Positions 47,877 through 58,770 are shown, numbered from the stretch's first letter. The stretch is 64,000 bases of DNA from Turritopsis dohrnii (GCA_027922465.2 BQMF02000119.1:682001-746000), one strand, 5' to 3'. Notes: generated by a model not told the origin, from the letters alone. A program made the numbers and translations.

Positions 47877-47974
47877 TTTTCTGAACTTACAAAAAAAGTG
47901 GAAATGGCTAACAGAAAATTTTCCGTTTCGTTCCTGTCCGCGGAAAATTTTCTGGAAGTGGAAAACGGCCTTTA

Positions 47975-48005
47975 CTCAAGTTCCGAAAAGATCAGAAAGT
48001 TGTAC
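47975..48005 (+). pseudogene. BEL/Pao gag, short continuation after the Harbinger insertion
   Basis: TCAAGTTCCGAAAAGATCAG reads SSEKIRKLY in the frame required to continue the gag at 45346, a typical BEL gag phrase. It ends where similarity to the TBC1D20 intron (copy 1, 3001) begins. Confidence 0.55.
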
Positions 48006-48489
48006 TGAGAAATAACGGAGTGATATGTGATTTCGCACGGGAGCAACAATAATGATCCTTTTATTGGGCCCGTTAGGGCGCTTTATAGACTGCCGCGCGC
48101 GCGTATTTTGCAGGAGTTCACCACAAAAAATCTCGAGTTGATCAGAATTTTAACTCGATTGCTCAAATTTTACTGTGTGTCGATGTCCCAAAACACGCTG
48201 GTTAAACACACACTACACTGACATAATATACTCTTTCGTTGCTTTTGGAAAGAAGCTTTGTTTATTGTTCAGAAGAAAGAGTTTTTTTTAAAAAAAAGAA
48301 AAGATATTATGGTTTCATTCTATTTATTTATTCCCAATGAAAAATAAAAAACTTGTACATAAAAAAGTACAAGTTCAGCTGTCACTGTTCTTCTATAAAC
48401 ACATTTTCGGTATAACAATGATATGGTTTTGTTTGTTAAAACTCATATATGCATAAATAATTGTTTCCACAAGAATGCGTCTCCCTATA

Positions 48490-48711
48490 CACCTTTCCCG
48501 AATTCGTTTTTATATGTTGTTTTCTTGCTATATTGTCCATACGGGCCTCGTTTTGATGTACTCTTTTCTTATCTGGTATTTATTAAGTTATAGATTTTAA
48601 TCATTAACAAACCGCAGTGGGAAAATTTTCGGTAATTATAAGCACAGAGACGAGGCCCGTATGGACAACTCAGCCAAAATATAGTATATAAACATGAATT
48701 CGGGAAAGGTG
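48490..48711. mobile_element. 222-bp MITE, CACCTTTCCCG termini, second copy
   Basis: CACCTTTCCCGAATTCGTTT and AACATGAATTCGGGAAAGGTG ends, TA on both sides. The inner inverted segment TCCATACGGGCCTCG / CGAGGCCCGTATGGA is perfect. Same terminal family as 24558-24779 but with different internal sequence. Confidence 0.8.
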
Positions 48712-48839
48712 TATTATACTTTAATAATCAATATAGCCAACGTGAGTTACTTGCCAAACTTTAGCAAATGCCGAAGTCTTGGATTATTCTTCCACTGGAT
48801 AGTTATCGGAATAATCCAAAAGTGAATAAGTTTGAGGTA

Positions 48840-49378
48840 CCTTATCGGCCTTTTTACGCCGGCCCTAATTTAACGCCGGCCCTTTTTACGCCGGCCCTTA
48901 TTCCGCCACCCCAAGATTTTGCCTTAACGCCACTTAGGGCCGTTATTTACGCCTCAAAAGTAAAAAAGAAAAAAAATTTTTAAGCACTATTTTTCACTTT
49001 TTCTGTTCAAATTTTAACTTATACTACAAATGTCTTCTAGTATATATCATCTAATACATCGTAAGACTTAATCTATTACAGCTATTTCGTCCTCTTTTTC
49101 ATTAATGCTTCATTATTTTCTCTAATTCTCACATCGTCATCTGATTCTACCTCTATTTCTGCTTCAACTTCCCCTTCATCTGACTCCTCATTGTCTCCAA
49201 AGAGTTCTTTCACATCTAAAGTTTGTTTCATTTTTTCAAATCCAAATTTCAACTTTAAAAAATAACGCCGATTTTTTGAAAAATTTCCATTTTTTTGGCC
49301 CTTTTTACGCCGGCCCTTTTAACGCCGCGCACCAAAATTAACGCCACATTAGGGCCGGCGTAAAAAGGGCCGATAAGG
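48840..49378. mobile_element. 539-bp TA-flanked element with ACGCCGGCCC repeats
   Basis: CCTTATCGGCC at the left and GGCCGATAAGG at the right are inverted ends with TA duplicated. The subterminal phrase TTTTTACGCCGGCCCT recurs at both ends in opposite orientation. The GC-rich ends contrast with the AT-rich centre, where no gene is seen. Confidence 0.75.
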
Positions 49379-50075
49379 TAGCACATTGTTTTGAAAAGTT
49401 GAGGTGGATTATTTCGGCGCGAGAAAGTAGCCGTTTCTACTTAAATAATCCTCCGTGAAAGAAATGTGGCATATCATAACCTAATACACAGCACACGAAA
49501 GTGTTTTGATCATGTCTAGAGCCTGTTACGGGCGCATTTATAGTGGAAACTACTAGCTAGTGCATGATTTTATGGTTCCGATGATAATTTTATCGCGTGT
49601 TATGCGTTATGATTAAGTTGACTAAACGAGGCAGAGGCAATGACGTCATTGATGTTTTTTTGGAAAGAAAATCTATCATTTTTTTAGTACTGTCTTCAGA
49701 TGAATGTCACGTTCCTTGAGTAGACATGGTTCTCCCTTTTGTGAGACCTGCGGGTGGAATTGTCCTGATACCTTGTAACACCAAAATTTGATTGTATTGA
49801 TTTACTTTTTTGAGCGTGTGTTCGGAATGTCCATGTCGCCATTCTCGTTCTCTTTAAGCGTCGGTTTTCCCTTCTGTTGAATGCCAATCTAGAGAATTTT
49901 TTTCTGTTTTATTTTGTCATTTTTTTTTTAATTTTTTTTTTTGAGAAAGAATACTGACAGAAGCTTCATAATTTAAAATATGTTTTCTAATATTATCAAA
50001 ACGTTTAATTGTCATCTGACCACCATCATCAGTTACACATTCGCAAATTTTTATTTTTTATTTTTTGCTTTCGAG

Positions 50076-50355
50076 TGACTCGATAAGTCAACATGCTGAG
50101 CTGATCAATCGCTCATACAACCAAAGACATGACAGTGTTTTAAGGCGACGCAAGAAACTCGGCCGTTATTTGTCGGAAGCCTCAACTTCGTTTCCAGACT
50201 ACTCGAACCAGGCGCTGGTTTTGGCGAAAGATGCGAAACCGTCAAGCGTCGTCCAACACACGAACCCTGTCGTAAAAGTTGCCGTCTGGACCATGACGTT
50301 ATCTATGGGAGTGATGACGTTTTTAGTTTTAAACACTTCTAAATACTGGTTATGA
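50076..50355 (+). pseudogene. Orphan duplicate of the TBC1D20 last exon
   Basis: Encodes the same 93 residues as 3409-3688 with two replacements (Tyr to Asn in AELINRSYNQ, Pro to His in NQRHDSV) and several silent changes. The membrane anchor and stop are intact. The acceptor reads TTTCGAG where the parental exon has TTTCTAG, a poor acceptor, and no upstream TBC1D20 exons occur in the window. It is most likely not translated as TBC1D20. Confidence 0.85.
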
Positions 50356-51104
50356 CACCCGCTTTGCTCTTTCAAGTACACTGGTTAGGACATCCACTTT
50401 GCTCGACCGTACAACAGTGTCATACGTCCATCAGAGAAATCTGTTTATTGTCCTGATCGACCAATCACAAGCTTTCATCAAACGTTCTCGCCCAATTAAA
50501 TTGCATTTTGTTGTGGCGTACAACCAATAGCAAAAGGATTTGTTCGTCCAATGAAATGCGAGTGTGTATAATCGATGATAAGACTTTTTTTAAAGTTCGC
50601 CACGAAAAAGAACAGTTATTTTATTTTATTTTTTTAAAACAAAAATATAAAGCGATCACGCTAACTTTCTTGAGCTAAAATGGCGACGAAGATGCGAGCA
50701 AATGCTCAACTCATAGTAAAAAGCGTTTCTTTATAAAACATGGCATCCAGTTTGGTGCAGGGACTAAAATAGCTTGTTATTCACAAAGAAACGAATGTTA
50801 CTAGTGATTTGATTGGTTGATAGGAATCCGATGAAAAGTTTGCGCCAATCAGATCCTGATATTACACCATTCCTTTACCAACGTATTTCTTTGGATCGGA
50901 ATAGATGGGACTTCTGATATGAAGCCCGCTTAACGTCTCTGTTAAACACTTCTGTAGTTCGTGTGATCATGCATGTATGGTCTGATTGAAGTAGGCTGAA
51001 CCCTGGTCACACTCATTAAAGTAAATTTAGCAAGATTTACCTGACGATCACAGCTTCTAAGAACTTGCAAGTGAACTTTCTACCAAGGAGTACATTGACA
51101 ATCG

Positions 51105-51225
51105 CCCAGCGGGCAAAATCGTCAAAAAGTCACTGCGATGAAGAACATGTTCATTGAAATAGTGCGTATATTTCTATAGAAATGCACTCCTTCGCACAGA
51201 TTTTTCAATAAATTTGCCCGCTGGG
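51105..51225 (+). mobile_element. 121-bp MITE with CCCAGCGGGCAAA termini, duplicated copy
   Basis: Counterpart of 4441-4561 with only a few differences. Confidence 0.8.
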
Positions 51226-52450
51226 TCCTTCATAAACACGTCCCTTACATGTTCATCTGATAGCTGTCAGTATTTGTTATAATAGTCTTGGTGTATAATA
51301 TTAGAATATTTTATTGACAACTATCATGTGTTCTTACTGGTAACCCAGTTGTTTTGCTCTAGAGTCGAGAAAAAGAAAAGTGAATGGTGTGAACCAGCCT
51401 TTAAAAGCCTTTCGAAACTAATGTTTTAGAGATAAACATGCAGTGACGTCATAATATTTCTGTTGTCGCTGTTTTTCCATTTAATCTTCATGGCTGTCTT
51501 TATAATAATTCACCTCTTTCCAGTGGACAAATGTTTTGAAATCACTGCGATGGAGTACATTTCTAAAGAAATATTGACGAATTTAATTGAAAATGCTCTT
51601 CGTCTCGGTGATTCTGAAGGTTTTGCCCGCTAAATCTCCTTACGACGACTTGGATGCAATATTTTAATTTCTTTTTAATAATTAGTTGCCATGGAAACGT
51701 CAAACCGAATAGTTTATCTGACAATCTCAGACCATTAAAACTTCACAGTGTAAAACTTGTAAAATTTGTTTGGTTGAGCGAGTATTTGGTCACGTGACGC
51801 CTCTTTTTGTCAAATTGAACTTTTCGCGGGCAAGTTTGATGGTCGGAAATTGTGAGACACCTGTGTTGTGGGTGGACTTTGAAATGTCGCACAGACTCAT
51901 GGGAACGGCTTATGTTTATCACGAAGATTGTAATTTTATTTGTAAAAATAGAACGAAATATTTTCTTGGTTCGGTATAAACTTATTTTTAGAAATACGAA
52001 AAAAAATAATTTTTATGTCCATGCTTGGTTTTACAAATTTTATCGGCTGATATTATCACTCGTTTAGTTGTGATTCGGTGTGATGACGTCACCACCTCTT
52101 GTACGAGCCGGCAAACGTTCGTCATATTTCTCTTGTTTCTCGTTTCTCTCGACGACGACGGACGATTGTCGCGTTCTCATGTAAAGTGAAGTCAAAACTG
52201 GAATTTTGGTTGAATTGAGGCGTATAGCAATGTGTGGTTTCATTGCGCCCGGGCGTGATTTTTGTTTGCTGGTCATCACCATAGTAAGATATTAAATGCT
52301 GAAAAACGAAGAAAATGATTTAACCCTATCTGTTTTGTTATTGGTATGGGGGCGTGCATGCATGGAAAAGGTTGTTGTTATAAGTCTCGTGGGCAAAACC
52401 GTCAACAAACCTCTGCATTGAAGAGCATTTTTATTGAAGTAGTGTGTATA

Positions 52451-52751
52451 TGCAGCGATGGTGTAGTGGTTAGTACCTTTGAGTGCGACCGCTGCGACCC
52501 GTGTTCGAGTCCAGTCATGTCGTATCTCAATACACCACTCCGATGCGCTTTAAAAGCAGCGTGTCAGCCCATTAGGAGCCATCGACTGACTGCACACTGG
52601 CCTTCGGGCAAGTTAGAGCAATGCTATACGTATCTCTGGCGGTAAGTCAACTAATAGTTGCAAGTCGGCGGGCGGAAGAACCAACCATTACGGATGGAAG
52701 CCCAAGGACTAAAAACTCCCGTTACTTACTTACTTACTTACTTACTTATTT
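52451..52751 (+). repeat. tRNA-derived SINE with (TTAC)n tail, inserted after duplication
   Basis: A box TGGTGTAGTGGTTAGT and B box GTGTTCGAGTCC head a ~220-bp unrelated body; the tail is six TTAC units. Copy 1 (about 5768-5780) has uninterrupted GTGTGTATATTTCTATAG, which here is split, leaving TAT on both sides. Confidence 0.85.
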
Positions 52752-53084
52752 CTATAGAAGTGCACTCCTCCTTCACAGCGATTTTCAACAAGTTTGGCCA
52801 TTCGGATGCTCGTTACTTTTCATCATCTGTACTAAGATAGTGCATGCAACCTCGCTTCAAAATGTCAGAACTGTTGTGGGAGTTTTTACAAGAAAAGGTA
52901 CTAAGTTATAGTGACACTAAATCGCAAATATACACAGGTGTATATTTGTATTTGTTGTTTGTGAACTCGATCACCAAAATAAATTTTACAAGTACCGTTT
53001 GTGATTTGACATTGAAAGTCCTTAGCACCCCGGGATAATATTGATTGGCTCTCAGGAGAGTATCCATCTAACAATTTGAAAGCC

Positions 53085-53247
53085 AACCTCGTCCCCAGGG
53101 CTTCTTGCCTTTTCGATATACGGATGGCGGCGAAGAAAGTCCTGGTGCATGCCGGTCAAAACCAACCGAAATACTGGTGGTTTTAATTTATGCAGTATGA
53201 CGTCATTTGTCTTCGCCGCCATCCGAAGAAGCCCTGGGGACGAGGTT
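53085..53247. mobile_element. 163-bp MITE, AACCTCGTCCCCAGGGCTTC termini, duplicated copy
   Basis: Counterpart of 6262-6424 with the same inverted ends. Confidence 0.8.
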
Positions 53248-54051
53248 GTTTGAAAGCAGTTAACTCTCTCAGTTAAAACCTCTTCAAAATAGTTTGAAAG
53301 AACGAGGCATAGCTTGAACCTAACCCTCACTAACCCAAACAAATTTTACAAGGTTTACACCATGAAGTTTTGATGCTCTCAAATTGTTAGATGAACTATA
53401 TGTTTCTCATGTGTCAGATATATTCATTATACCGATAAACTTAAGTATTGTGATATATGATACTACTAACCTGTTCATCGCTTCTTTCCTATGCGTAATT
53501 GATGCCACCAGTCAAATGTAACAAATATGATGTGGAAAATATTTGACGTCAAATTAATTCGTAAAACCATGTTCAAAGCGGCCTCATTCTGAAGAATGAG
53601 CCATGGTAACAACAAGTTAAATAAATTTTTGCATAAAATCATAAAATGCAGCATGATTTCCTTAGACGTTTACATAAATTACGCCACAACATCTAATGCC
53701 TCGTTCTCAAACTGAATATTTGCGCTGTTGACAAGGAGGAGTGACACTTGGATGTAATCGTGTAATGGTGTAACTCATGCATGAATCCGGTACTACAACA
53801 CTGGGAATGTGAAATTGAAATGCGTGCTCTTGGATGACGAGGAGAGAAAATCGGTCTTTGACCTCATCAAGATGGAAAACCTCATCACGTAATTCTTCTC
53901 AGCATTTTAATTGCTTTATACCGCCCTATACCGCCCTGGAAGCTTTTGCCGGGGGCGCAGAATTTTTTGTTTAGAACATATTTAGAAGAATGCTATGTGT
54001 AGGTAATAAAACAACTAACCGGTGAAATCAAGTTTTAACAGAATCACAGAA

Positions 54052-54145
54052 TATTTAACAGCATGACAGAATATTTAACAGCATGACAGAATAGTTAACA
54101 TAATGACAGAATATTTAACAGAATGACAGAATATTTAACAGTTCC
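54052..54145 (+). repeat. 18-bp tandem repeat, about 5 units
   Basis: ACAGAATATTTAACAGNATG units. Expanded relative to the three units at 7141-7196. Confidence 0.75.
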
Positions 54146-55210
54146 AAAAATTGATCTTTTGTGATAAGGCTAGTCTGCGTTTAGATAACGCCCATTGAAG
54201 ATTTTAGAGGTTTATTTTTCCAACATTTCATTGTGTTGTGAGCACCGCAGACGATTGATATCAGTTATTGTACTGTTTTTTCGGGCCTTGAGATATCAAT
54301 ATTAAACATTTAGTTTAAACACGCTCTGTGTGGTGGTTTCACTGCCAGCCATTCATATGGAGTTGTTCTCAATTGGACATGCCGTACGGATGCATATGCT
54401 GTATGCGCACTTAAAGAAGCTAAGAAGTACACTTTTTTTTTATATAAGCAACCTCGATTTTGGGCTCAGGGCTGGAGTTGCTAAGCATTTTTAAGAATCC
54501 AGGGCTAAAGTTGCTTGTAAGGTTGCTTAAAAATGATAGCTTTGTGTGTTTGTATTTTTCATAGATTTTGGTTATACAGTATTTTATCAAACATTTGATT
54601 CTTCATATTATTATGACTATTTCTATCAAAGAGTAAGAAGAATGCTTGCAATGCACAAATTGACTCATTCTACCCATCTATCACTGGTAATTTTAGTCTG
54701 TCTTGATGGACAAAAAGAAATTTTATAAAGGTTTACAAGGCTCCCTTTAAACTTATGTGAATTCTTTTTTTTGATTTTGTAGATTAAACAAGATTCGCAA
54801 AAATGCGACTATATATTTTCCCAAAGTTGCAAACATTTTACCAATTATTGTGTGTACATTGATAACCATGAGAAAAATATATCGTTAAATAATTACAGTA
54901 TAACTACCATCGACCTGATACTCAGATTGAATTTAATGCCACAAAAAAACTTACTTTGAAGTTATTATGAAATGAAGTTGTTCACGGTCAAATGATAAGG
55001 TTTCTCTTAAAATTTTTTGCTGAGGAGTTAAAAAGTGACTGAGAAGTTACTATGGACACGTACCTAAAAATTAGAAGACCTAAATGCGACTAATATTTTC
55101 CCTTAAACAACTGCATATCAACAAACTCGTATGATCTTTATTGTTGCAGAAGCTTGACAAGTTTCCTATTTGTAACTCAAATAAAACTATCTTACAACAT
55201 CATACAATCA

Positions 55211-55486
55211 AATTGAACAAATAAATGAGACTTACCTTAAGTTGAAATTTATTTGGAATTTTATGAGTATTAGTTTCCAGTAACGATGAGAGAGATTATA
55301 GCGAAGAGAGCGCGGTAGCAAACAATCAGTGTTCACAAGTAATCAGCTTACAGAATGTCGATGAGAGATTGGGTAGGGTACATGCCCGGGTGGGCGCTAT
55401 AATCTCTCTCATCGTTACTGGAAACTAATACTCATAAAATTCCAAATAAATTTCAACTTAAGGTAAGTCTCATTTATTTGTTCAAT
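55211..55486. repeat. 276-bp miniature made of two opposed DIRS-type ends
   Basis: Arms 55211-55303 and 55395-55486 (start AATTGAACAAATAAATGAGA) are near-perfect inverted repeats. The region just inside the left arm (AAGAGAGCGCGGTAGCAAAC) matches DNA just inside the DIRS end at 60115-60140, and GCTTACAGAATG matches complement at 55540-55560. It abuts and slightly overlaps the terminal repeat of the full DIRS element. Confidence 0.65.
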
Positions 55487-55877
55487 TTTATTTCATATTA
55501 GTTCCCAGACTCTTCGAGAGTATAGCGAAGATTTCACCAGTCATTCTGTAAGCTCATTAAAACAAGGAAAGAATAAAACAATTTTTGGAAAAATTGTTAT
55601 CATAATAATAACTAATCTTTAATGTTTCTGTTAATTTCGTCTAAACACAGAACTACAATAACCTTCGGGCAAATTTTATCCATTCTTAGGAAATACAACA
55701 ATACAGTTATATAAAACACGAATAAAACACGTAAGACTCGAGTCCTGTCAGTCATGATGCAGATGTACTTTTGCTTTACTGGATGTTTGAAAACACTTAT
55801 GAGAACACTAGGTACCAGTTAAGTAGATAAAACTACTTTTAAACAGAAAATGTAACACAAGTTAATATTTCTCAAAA

Positions 55878-56978
55878 TTATAAGATATCAAAGTCCCTTT
55901 CGATGGTTCGGTTATATGTTTTTGCAAACATTCGTTCGTTCTTCCACCCGGCTGATTCGATGATTACTTTTAATGCAACGCCCTTTTCACTCGCCTTGGA
56001 TGTTGCAGCAGCCCTGGAAGAATGAGTGGAATATTTCGTCACGTCTATGCCTGCCATTTTTAGAACATCTTTGCACCATCTGGCAATTGTGTCCTTAGAA
56101 ACAGCTTTATGAGGTTTTATAAAGCTTACAAATAATTGTTTCTCATTTGGTGCAATTGTTTTGACCCGCTCAAGGTATTCACGGAGATGAGATACAACAC
56201 ACAACTTTCCTTCTGTAAAGCTTTTGAATTCTAAAGGTTTCATGTGGTTTCTTGGATTTGTCTGTTTTAGGATATCCATAATTGGAATATAGACGAGACT
56301 GTCATTTATAAAAGTAATATTATCTCTCTTTATGCTATGAATGGTCTGTGACCTTTGTCCACCTGATATTAGCATCATGAGCATGCAAAGCTTCAGGCTT
56401 AACATCTTGAGTGACAAATTTTCAGGGGAATCAAGCTGGCGGAAAAAATGGAAAACCTTATTCACATCCCAAACGATGGAATATTTGGGGAACACTGGTT
56501 TCAATTGAAATATGCCCTTCAGGAATCTTTTCAAGATTGGCAGTTTTCCAAGACTCACGCCATTTTTAAAATTTGTAACAGCTGAAAGAGCACTGCAAGC
56601 TGTATTAATTTGCCCATAGTTTTGGCCGGTTTCATACAGTCTCCTTAGAAACTTAAGTACATAATTGATACTTGGTTTGTATGGATCAATGCTTTGTTCC
56701 GAAGTGTAACTGATCCATAGCTTAAGGTATTTGGAATAACAGGATTTTGTACCTTTTCTCCAGCTAGCCAAAACAATGTCTATCGTCTCTTCATCTAATC
56801 CATCGTTTTTGTATCTTTCCCTGACAAGATCCCAGCCATCAGTGATAACTTCTGGTGTAAAGGGTGTAGAAGTTTTGGAGCCTGTGGTAACTTCAGCAAG
56901 TCTTGAGAAGGAGGAAATGTTATTGGTTTCGTAATCAACATCTCTTGGAAGGTTGTGAACCATGGTTGGGTTTTCCAC
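55878..56978 (-). CDS. DIRS tyrosine recombinase
   Basis: 366 codons from ATG 56978, unbroken. The C-terminal half carries the tyrosine-recombinase residues in order: Arg in ISGGQRSQTIHS, His-x-x-Arg in YSTHSSRAAAT, and the nucleophile Tyr in MFAKTYNRT. The N-terminal half has the SAM-like core-binding region (WISYTSEQSIDPYKPSINYV). It integrates the circular DNA copy of the element. Its start overlaps the degraded downstream part of the RT/RNase H frame (57103-56795, VVPVWKTQPWF). Confidence 0.9.
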   Translation of the reverse strand: MENPTMVHNLPRDVDYETNNISSFSRLAEVTTGSKTSTPFTPEVITDGWDLVRERYKNDGLDEETIDIVLASWRKGTKSCYSKYLKLWISYTSEQSIDPYKPSINYVLKFLRRLYETGQNYGQINTACSALSAVTNFKNGVSLGKLPILKRFLKGIFQLKPVFPKYSIVWDVNKVFHFFRQLDSPENLSLKMLSLKLCMLMMLISGGQRSQTIHSIKRDNITFINDSLVYIPIMDILKQTNPRNHMKPLEFKSFTEGKLCVVSHLREYLERVKTIAPNEKQLFVSFIKPHKAVSKDTIARWCKDVLKMAGIDVTKYSTHSSRAAATSKASEKGVALKVIIESAGWKNERMFAKTYNRTIERDFDIL

Positions 56979-57946
56979 ACTGGGACTATTACCAATGCTG
57001 TGGCTTGATCTGTCTGAATCTTTTGTAAGACTCTGCCTATCTGGCTGAAAGGAGGGAAAAAATAACCATTAGATTCAGACCAATTGAGTGCAAAAGCATT
57101 CACATATCTTGCATAAGGGTCTGGCCTGTAAGATACATAATTTTGTAATTAAGAATTAAGCCTGCTGGCAAAAAAGTCAATGTCAGGCTCAAAATTTAAT
57201 GCTTTTATCAAGTGTCTAAAAATACTTGGTTTAAGCTGCCATTCTGCTTCTTTGTATTCTTTTCTTGACTCAAAGTCAGCAATTACATTCATTTTTCCAG
57301 GAATGTATGTTGCTGTTACCCAAATCTTATTTTCCTCACAATAATACCACAGTCTTTTAGCTATTTCATTATTAAGTGTGCTTTTGCTTGTGCCCATTTT
57401 GTTTAATGTGCCAATGGCTGCCGTATTGTCACAAAGGACACGGACATGCTTGTTTTTACAAAGCATATTAAAGGAACGCAATGCATAATAAATAGCTAAA
57501 AGCTCTCGTGTATTTATATGGTAGGATTGCTCTATTGTATTCCAAGCTCCCCCACATTTGATATTGTCACATGTTGCGCCCCATCCACCAGAAGAATTCA
57601 GGGAGTAATCCCCAGTACAAGCATCAGTTTTTATTTCTAGAGTAATAGGTGGGGGATGGATCCAATTTTTAAGAGTAGCTGTTTTCCACCATTTTAAGTC
57701 TGATATTGCTTCTTGGGGTAAAACACAATTAGCTTCATAATTCCCTTTATTCAGTTTTAGTGATTCAGATTTTACTTTTTCAATATTCCTATAATGCAAT
57801 GGGGCATATTTCACTGCAGGAAAAGTAGATACCAAAGTACCAACTACTTTCGCAACGAATCGGATAGTGGGCTTTTTTATAGCCATTAGCTGCCCTACCA
57901 AGTATTTTAGGCGTTTTTCTCTTTCAGGTGTCAGTGTTATTGACAT
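56795..57946 (-). pseudogene. DIRS RNase H and C-terminal domain, interrupted by a stop
   Basis: From 57946: SITLTPEREKRLKYL, then RNase H with acidic residues in IKTDACTGD, NTRELLAIYYAL, LCDNTAAIG and MNVIADFESRK. After DIDFFASRLNS a TAA (57149-57151) interrupts the conserved downstream DIRS stretch, which resumes as RPDPYARYVNAFALNW, FFPPFSQIGRVLQKIQ and VVPVWKTQPWF. A CAA-to-TAA change would explain it. Confidence 0.8.
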
Positions 57947-58770
57947 TCAATAGAGTTCAATACAAACCCTAAAAATGTTATAATTTGTTTTGGCTCAAAT
58001 TCCGATTTAACTGGGTGAACAACAAACCCTAAACGTTGAAAGTGTTCAATTATTTTTAAAATGTTGTCTAAACAACTTTGATAAGATTTAGATTTTGTGA
58101 AAAAATCATCAATGTAACCACAAATTGGTACTCCATTTCCTCTAAGATTTGAAGTTGGCACTTTGGTGATCTTTGTGAATTTTCTTGGACAAGGCCCAAG
58201 TCCATTAGGAAAGCAGGTAAACTGATATAATTGTTTTTCAAATTTAAACTTGAGGTATTTTTGGTAGTTTTCATTTATCTTAACACTATAATAGGCATCC
58301 TTTAAATCAAGTTTTGCCATGAAGCAATCTTTTGTTATCATATTTAGCACAGAATAAATGGAATCCATTTTGAAATGCTCAAATTTGATGTATTCATTTA
58401 AATTTTTCAGGTTCAGTATCATTCTAATTGAACCATCTGGTTTTGGCTTTGTAAATATAGGTGATACAAATTCGCCAATTTCATGCCTGCTTTCCTTTAT
58501 TATCTTCTTTTTTAAATATTTTTCAATCTCTTGTCTAATGAAGTTAGTCTCTTCAGCAGAGAATTGAGCATTCTTTGCAAAGTGTTTTGACTCTGGCGAA
58601 GAGGTGAAAACAAATGTGTCACCATTTATTATATTCAAAATAGATTTGTCTGATGTCAGCTTGCCCCACTGGGCCAGATGCTTGGACAGTTGACCTCCTT
58701 CAAACTCTTCCAGTTTTATGTTCAAATCAAACAAATTACTTACTGTTTCTTGTATGGATGTCGAGATCAT
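57937..58770 (-). CDS. DIRS reverse transcriptase ORF
   Basis: 277 codons from ATG 58770, whose first base is the last base of the gag stop (TAATG), a stop-start overlap that suggests reinitiation. RT motifs: GEFVSPIFTKPKPDGSIRMI, MAKLDLKDAYYSVKI, FPNGLGPCPRKFTKI and catalytic ICGYIDDFF. It ends at 57937 just after ITFLGFVLNSIE, where a missing A shifts out of the RNase H frame. Confidence 0.88.
   Translation of the reverse strand: MISTSIQETVSNLFDLNIKLEEFEGGQLSKHLAQWGKLTSDKSILNIINGDTFVFTSSPESKHFAKNAQFSAEETNFIRQEIEKYLKKKIIKESRHEIGEFVSPIFTKPKPDGSIRMILNLKNLNEYIKFEHFKMDSIYSVLNMITKDCFMAKLDLKDAYYSVKINENYQKYLKFKFEKQLYQFTCFPNGLGPCPRKFTKITKVPTSNLRGNGVPICGYIDDFFTKSKSYQSCLDNILKIIEHFQRLGFVVHPVKSEFEPKQIITFLGFVLNSIECQ

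Larger units (their letters stand above)
45350..47971. mobile_element. PIF/Harbinger DNA transposon with two divergent/convergent genes
   Basis: A perfect ~43-bp terminal inverted repeat runs AGGCCGTTTTCCACTTCCAG... to its complement ending CTGGAAGTGGAAAACGGCCT. Flanking triplets are TAA (45347-45349) and TTA (47972-47974), fitting the TWA target of the superfamily with one change. It encodes a MADF-type DNA-binding protein (plus) and a HARBI1-type nuclease (minus), the usual gene pair. Confidence 0.9.
48068..49557. mobile_element. 1.5 kb insertion in duplication copy 2, containing two nested MITEs
   Basis: Absent from copy 1 between GATCCTTTTAT and TGCATGATTTTATGG. Ends TGGGCCCGTTAGGGCGC and GTTACGGGCGCATTTATAG suggest a weak inverted relationship. 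It contains MITEs at 48490-48711 and 48840-49378. No coding sequence seen. Confidence 0.6.

Noticed and set aside
52451..52525. Possible functional tRNA gene
   Set aside because: A and B boxes are present but the acceptor stem does not pair, and a long non-tRNA body with a TTAC tail follows; it is a SINE.
57149..57946. Separate RNase H gene starting at 57946 by design
   Set aside because: The start ATG coincides with the point where a single missing A would fuse it to the RT frame, which is the normal DIRS arrangement; it is a frameshift product.
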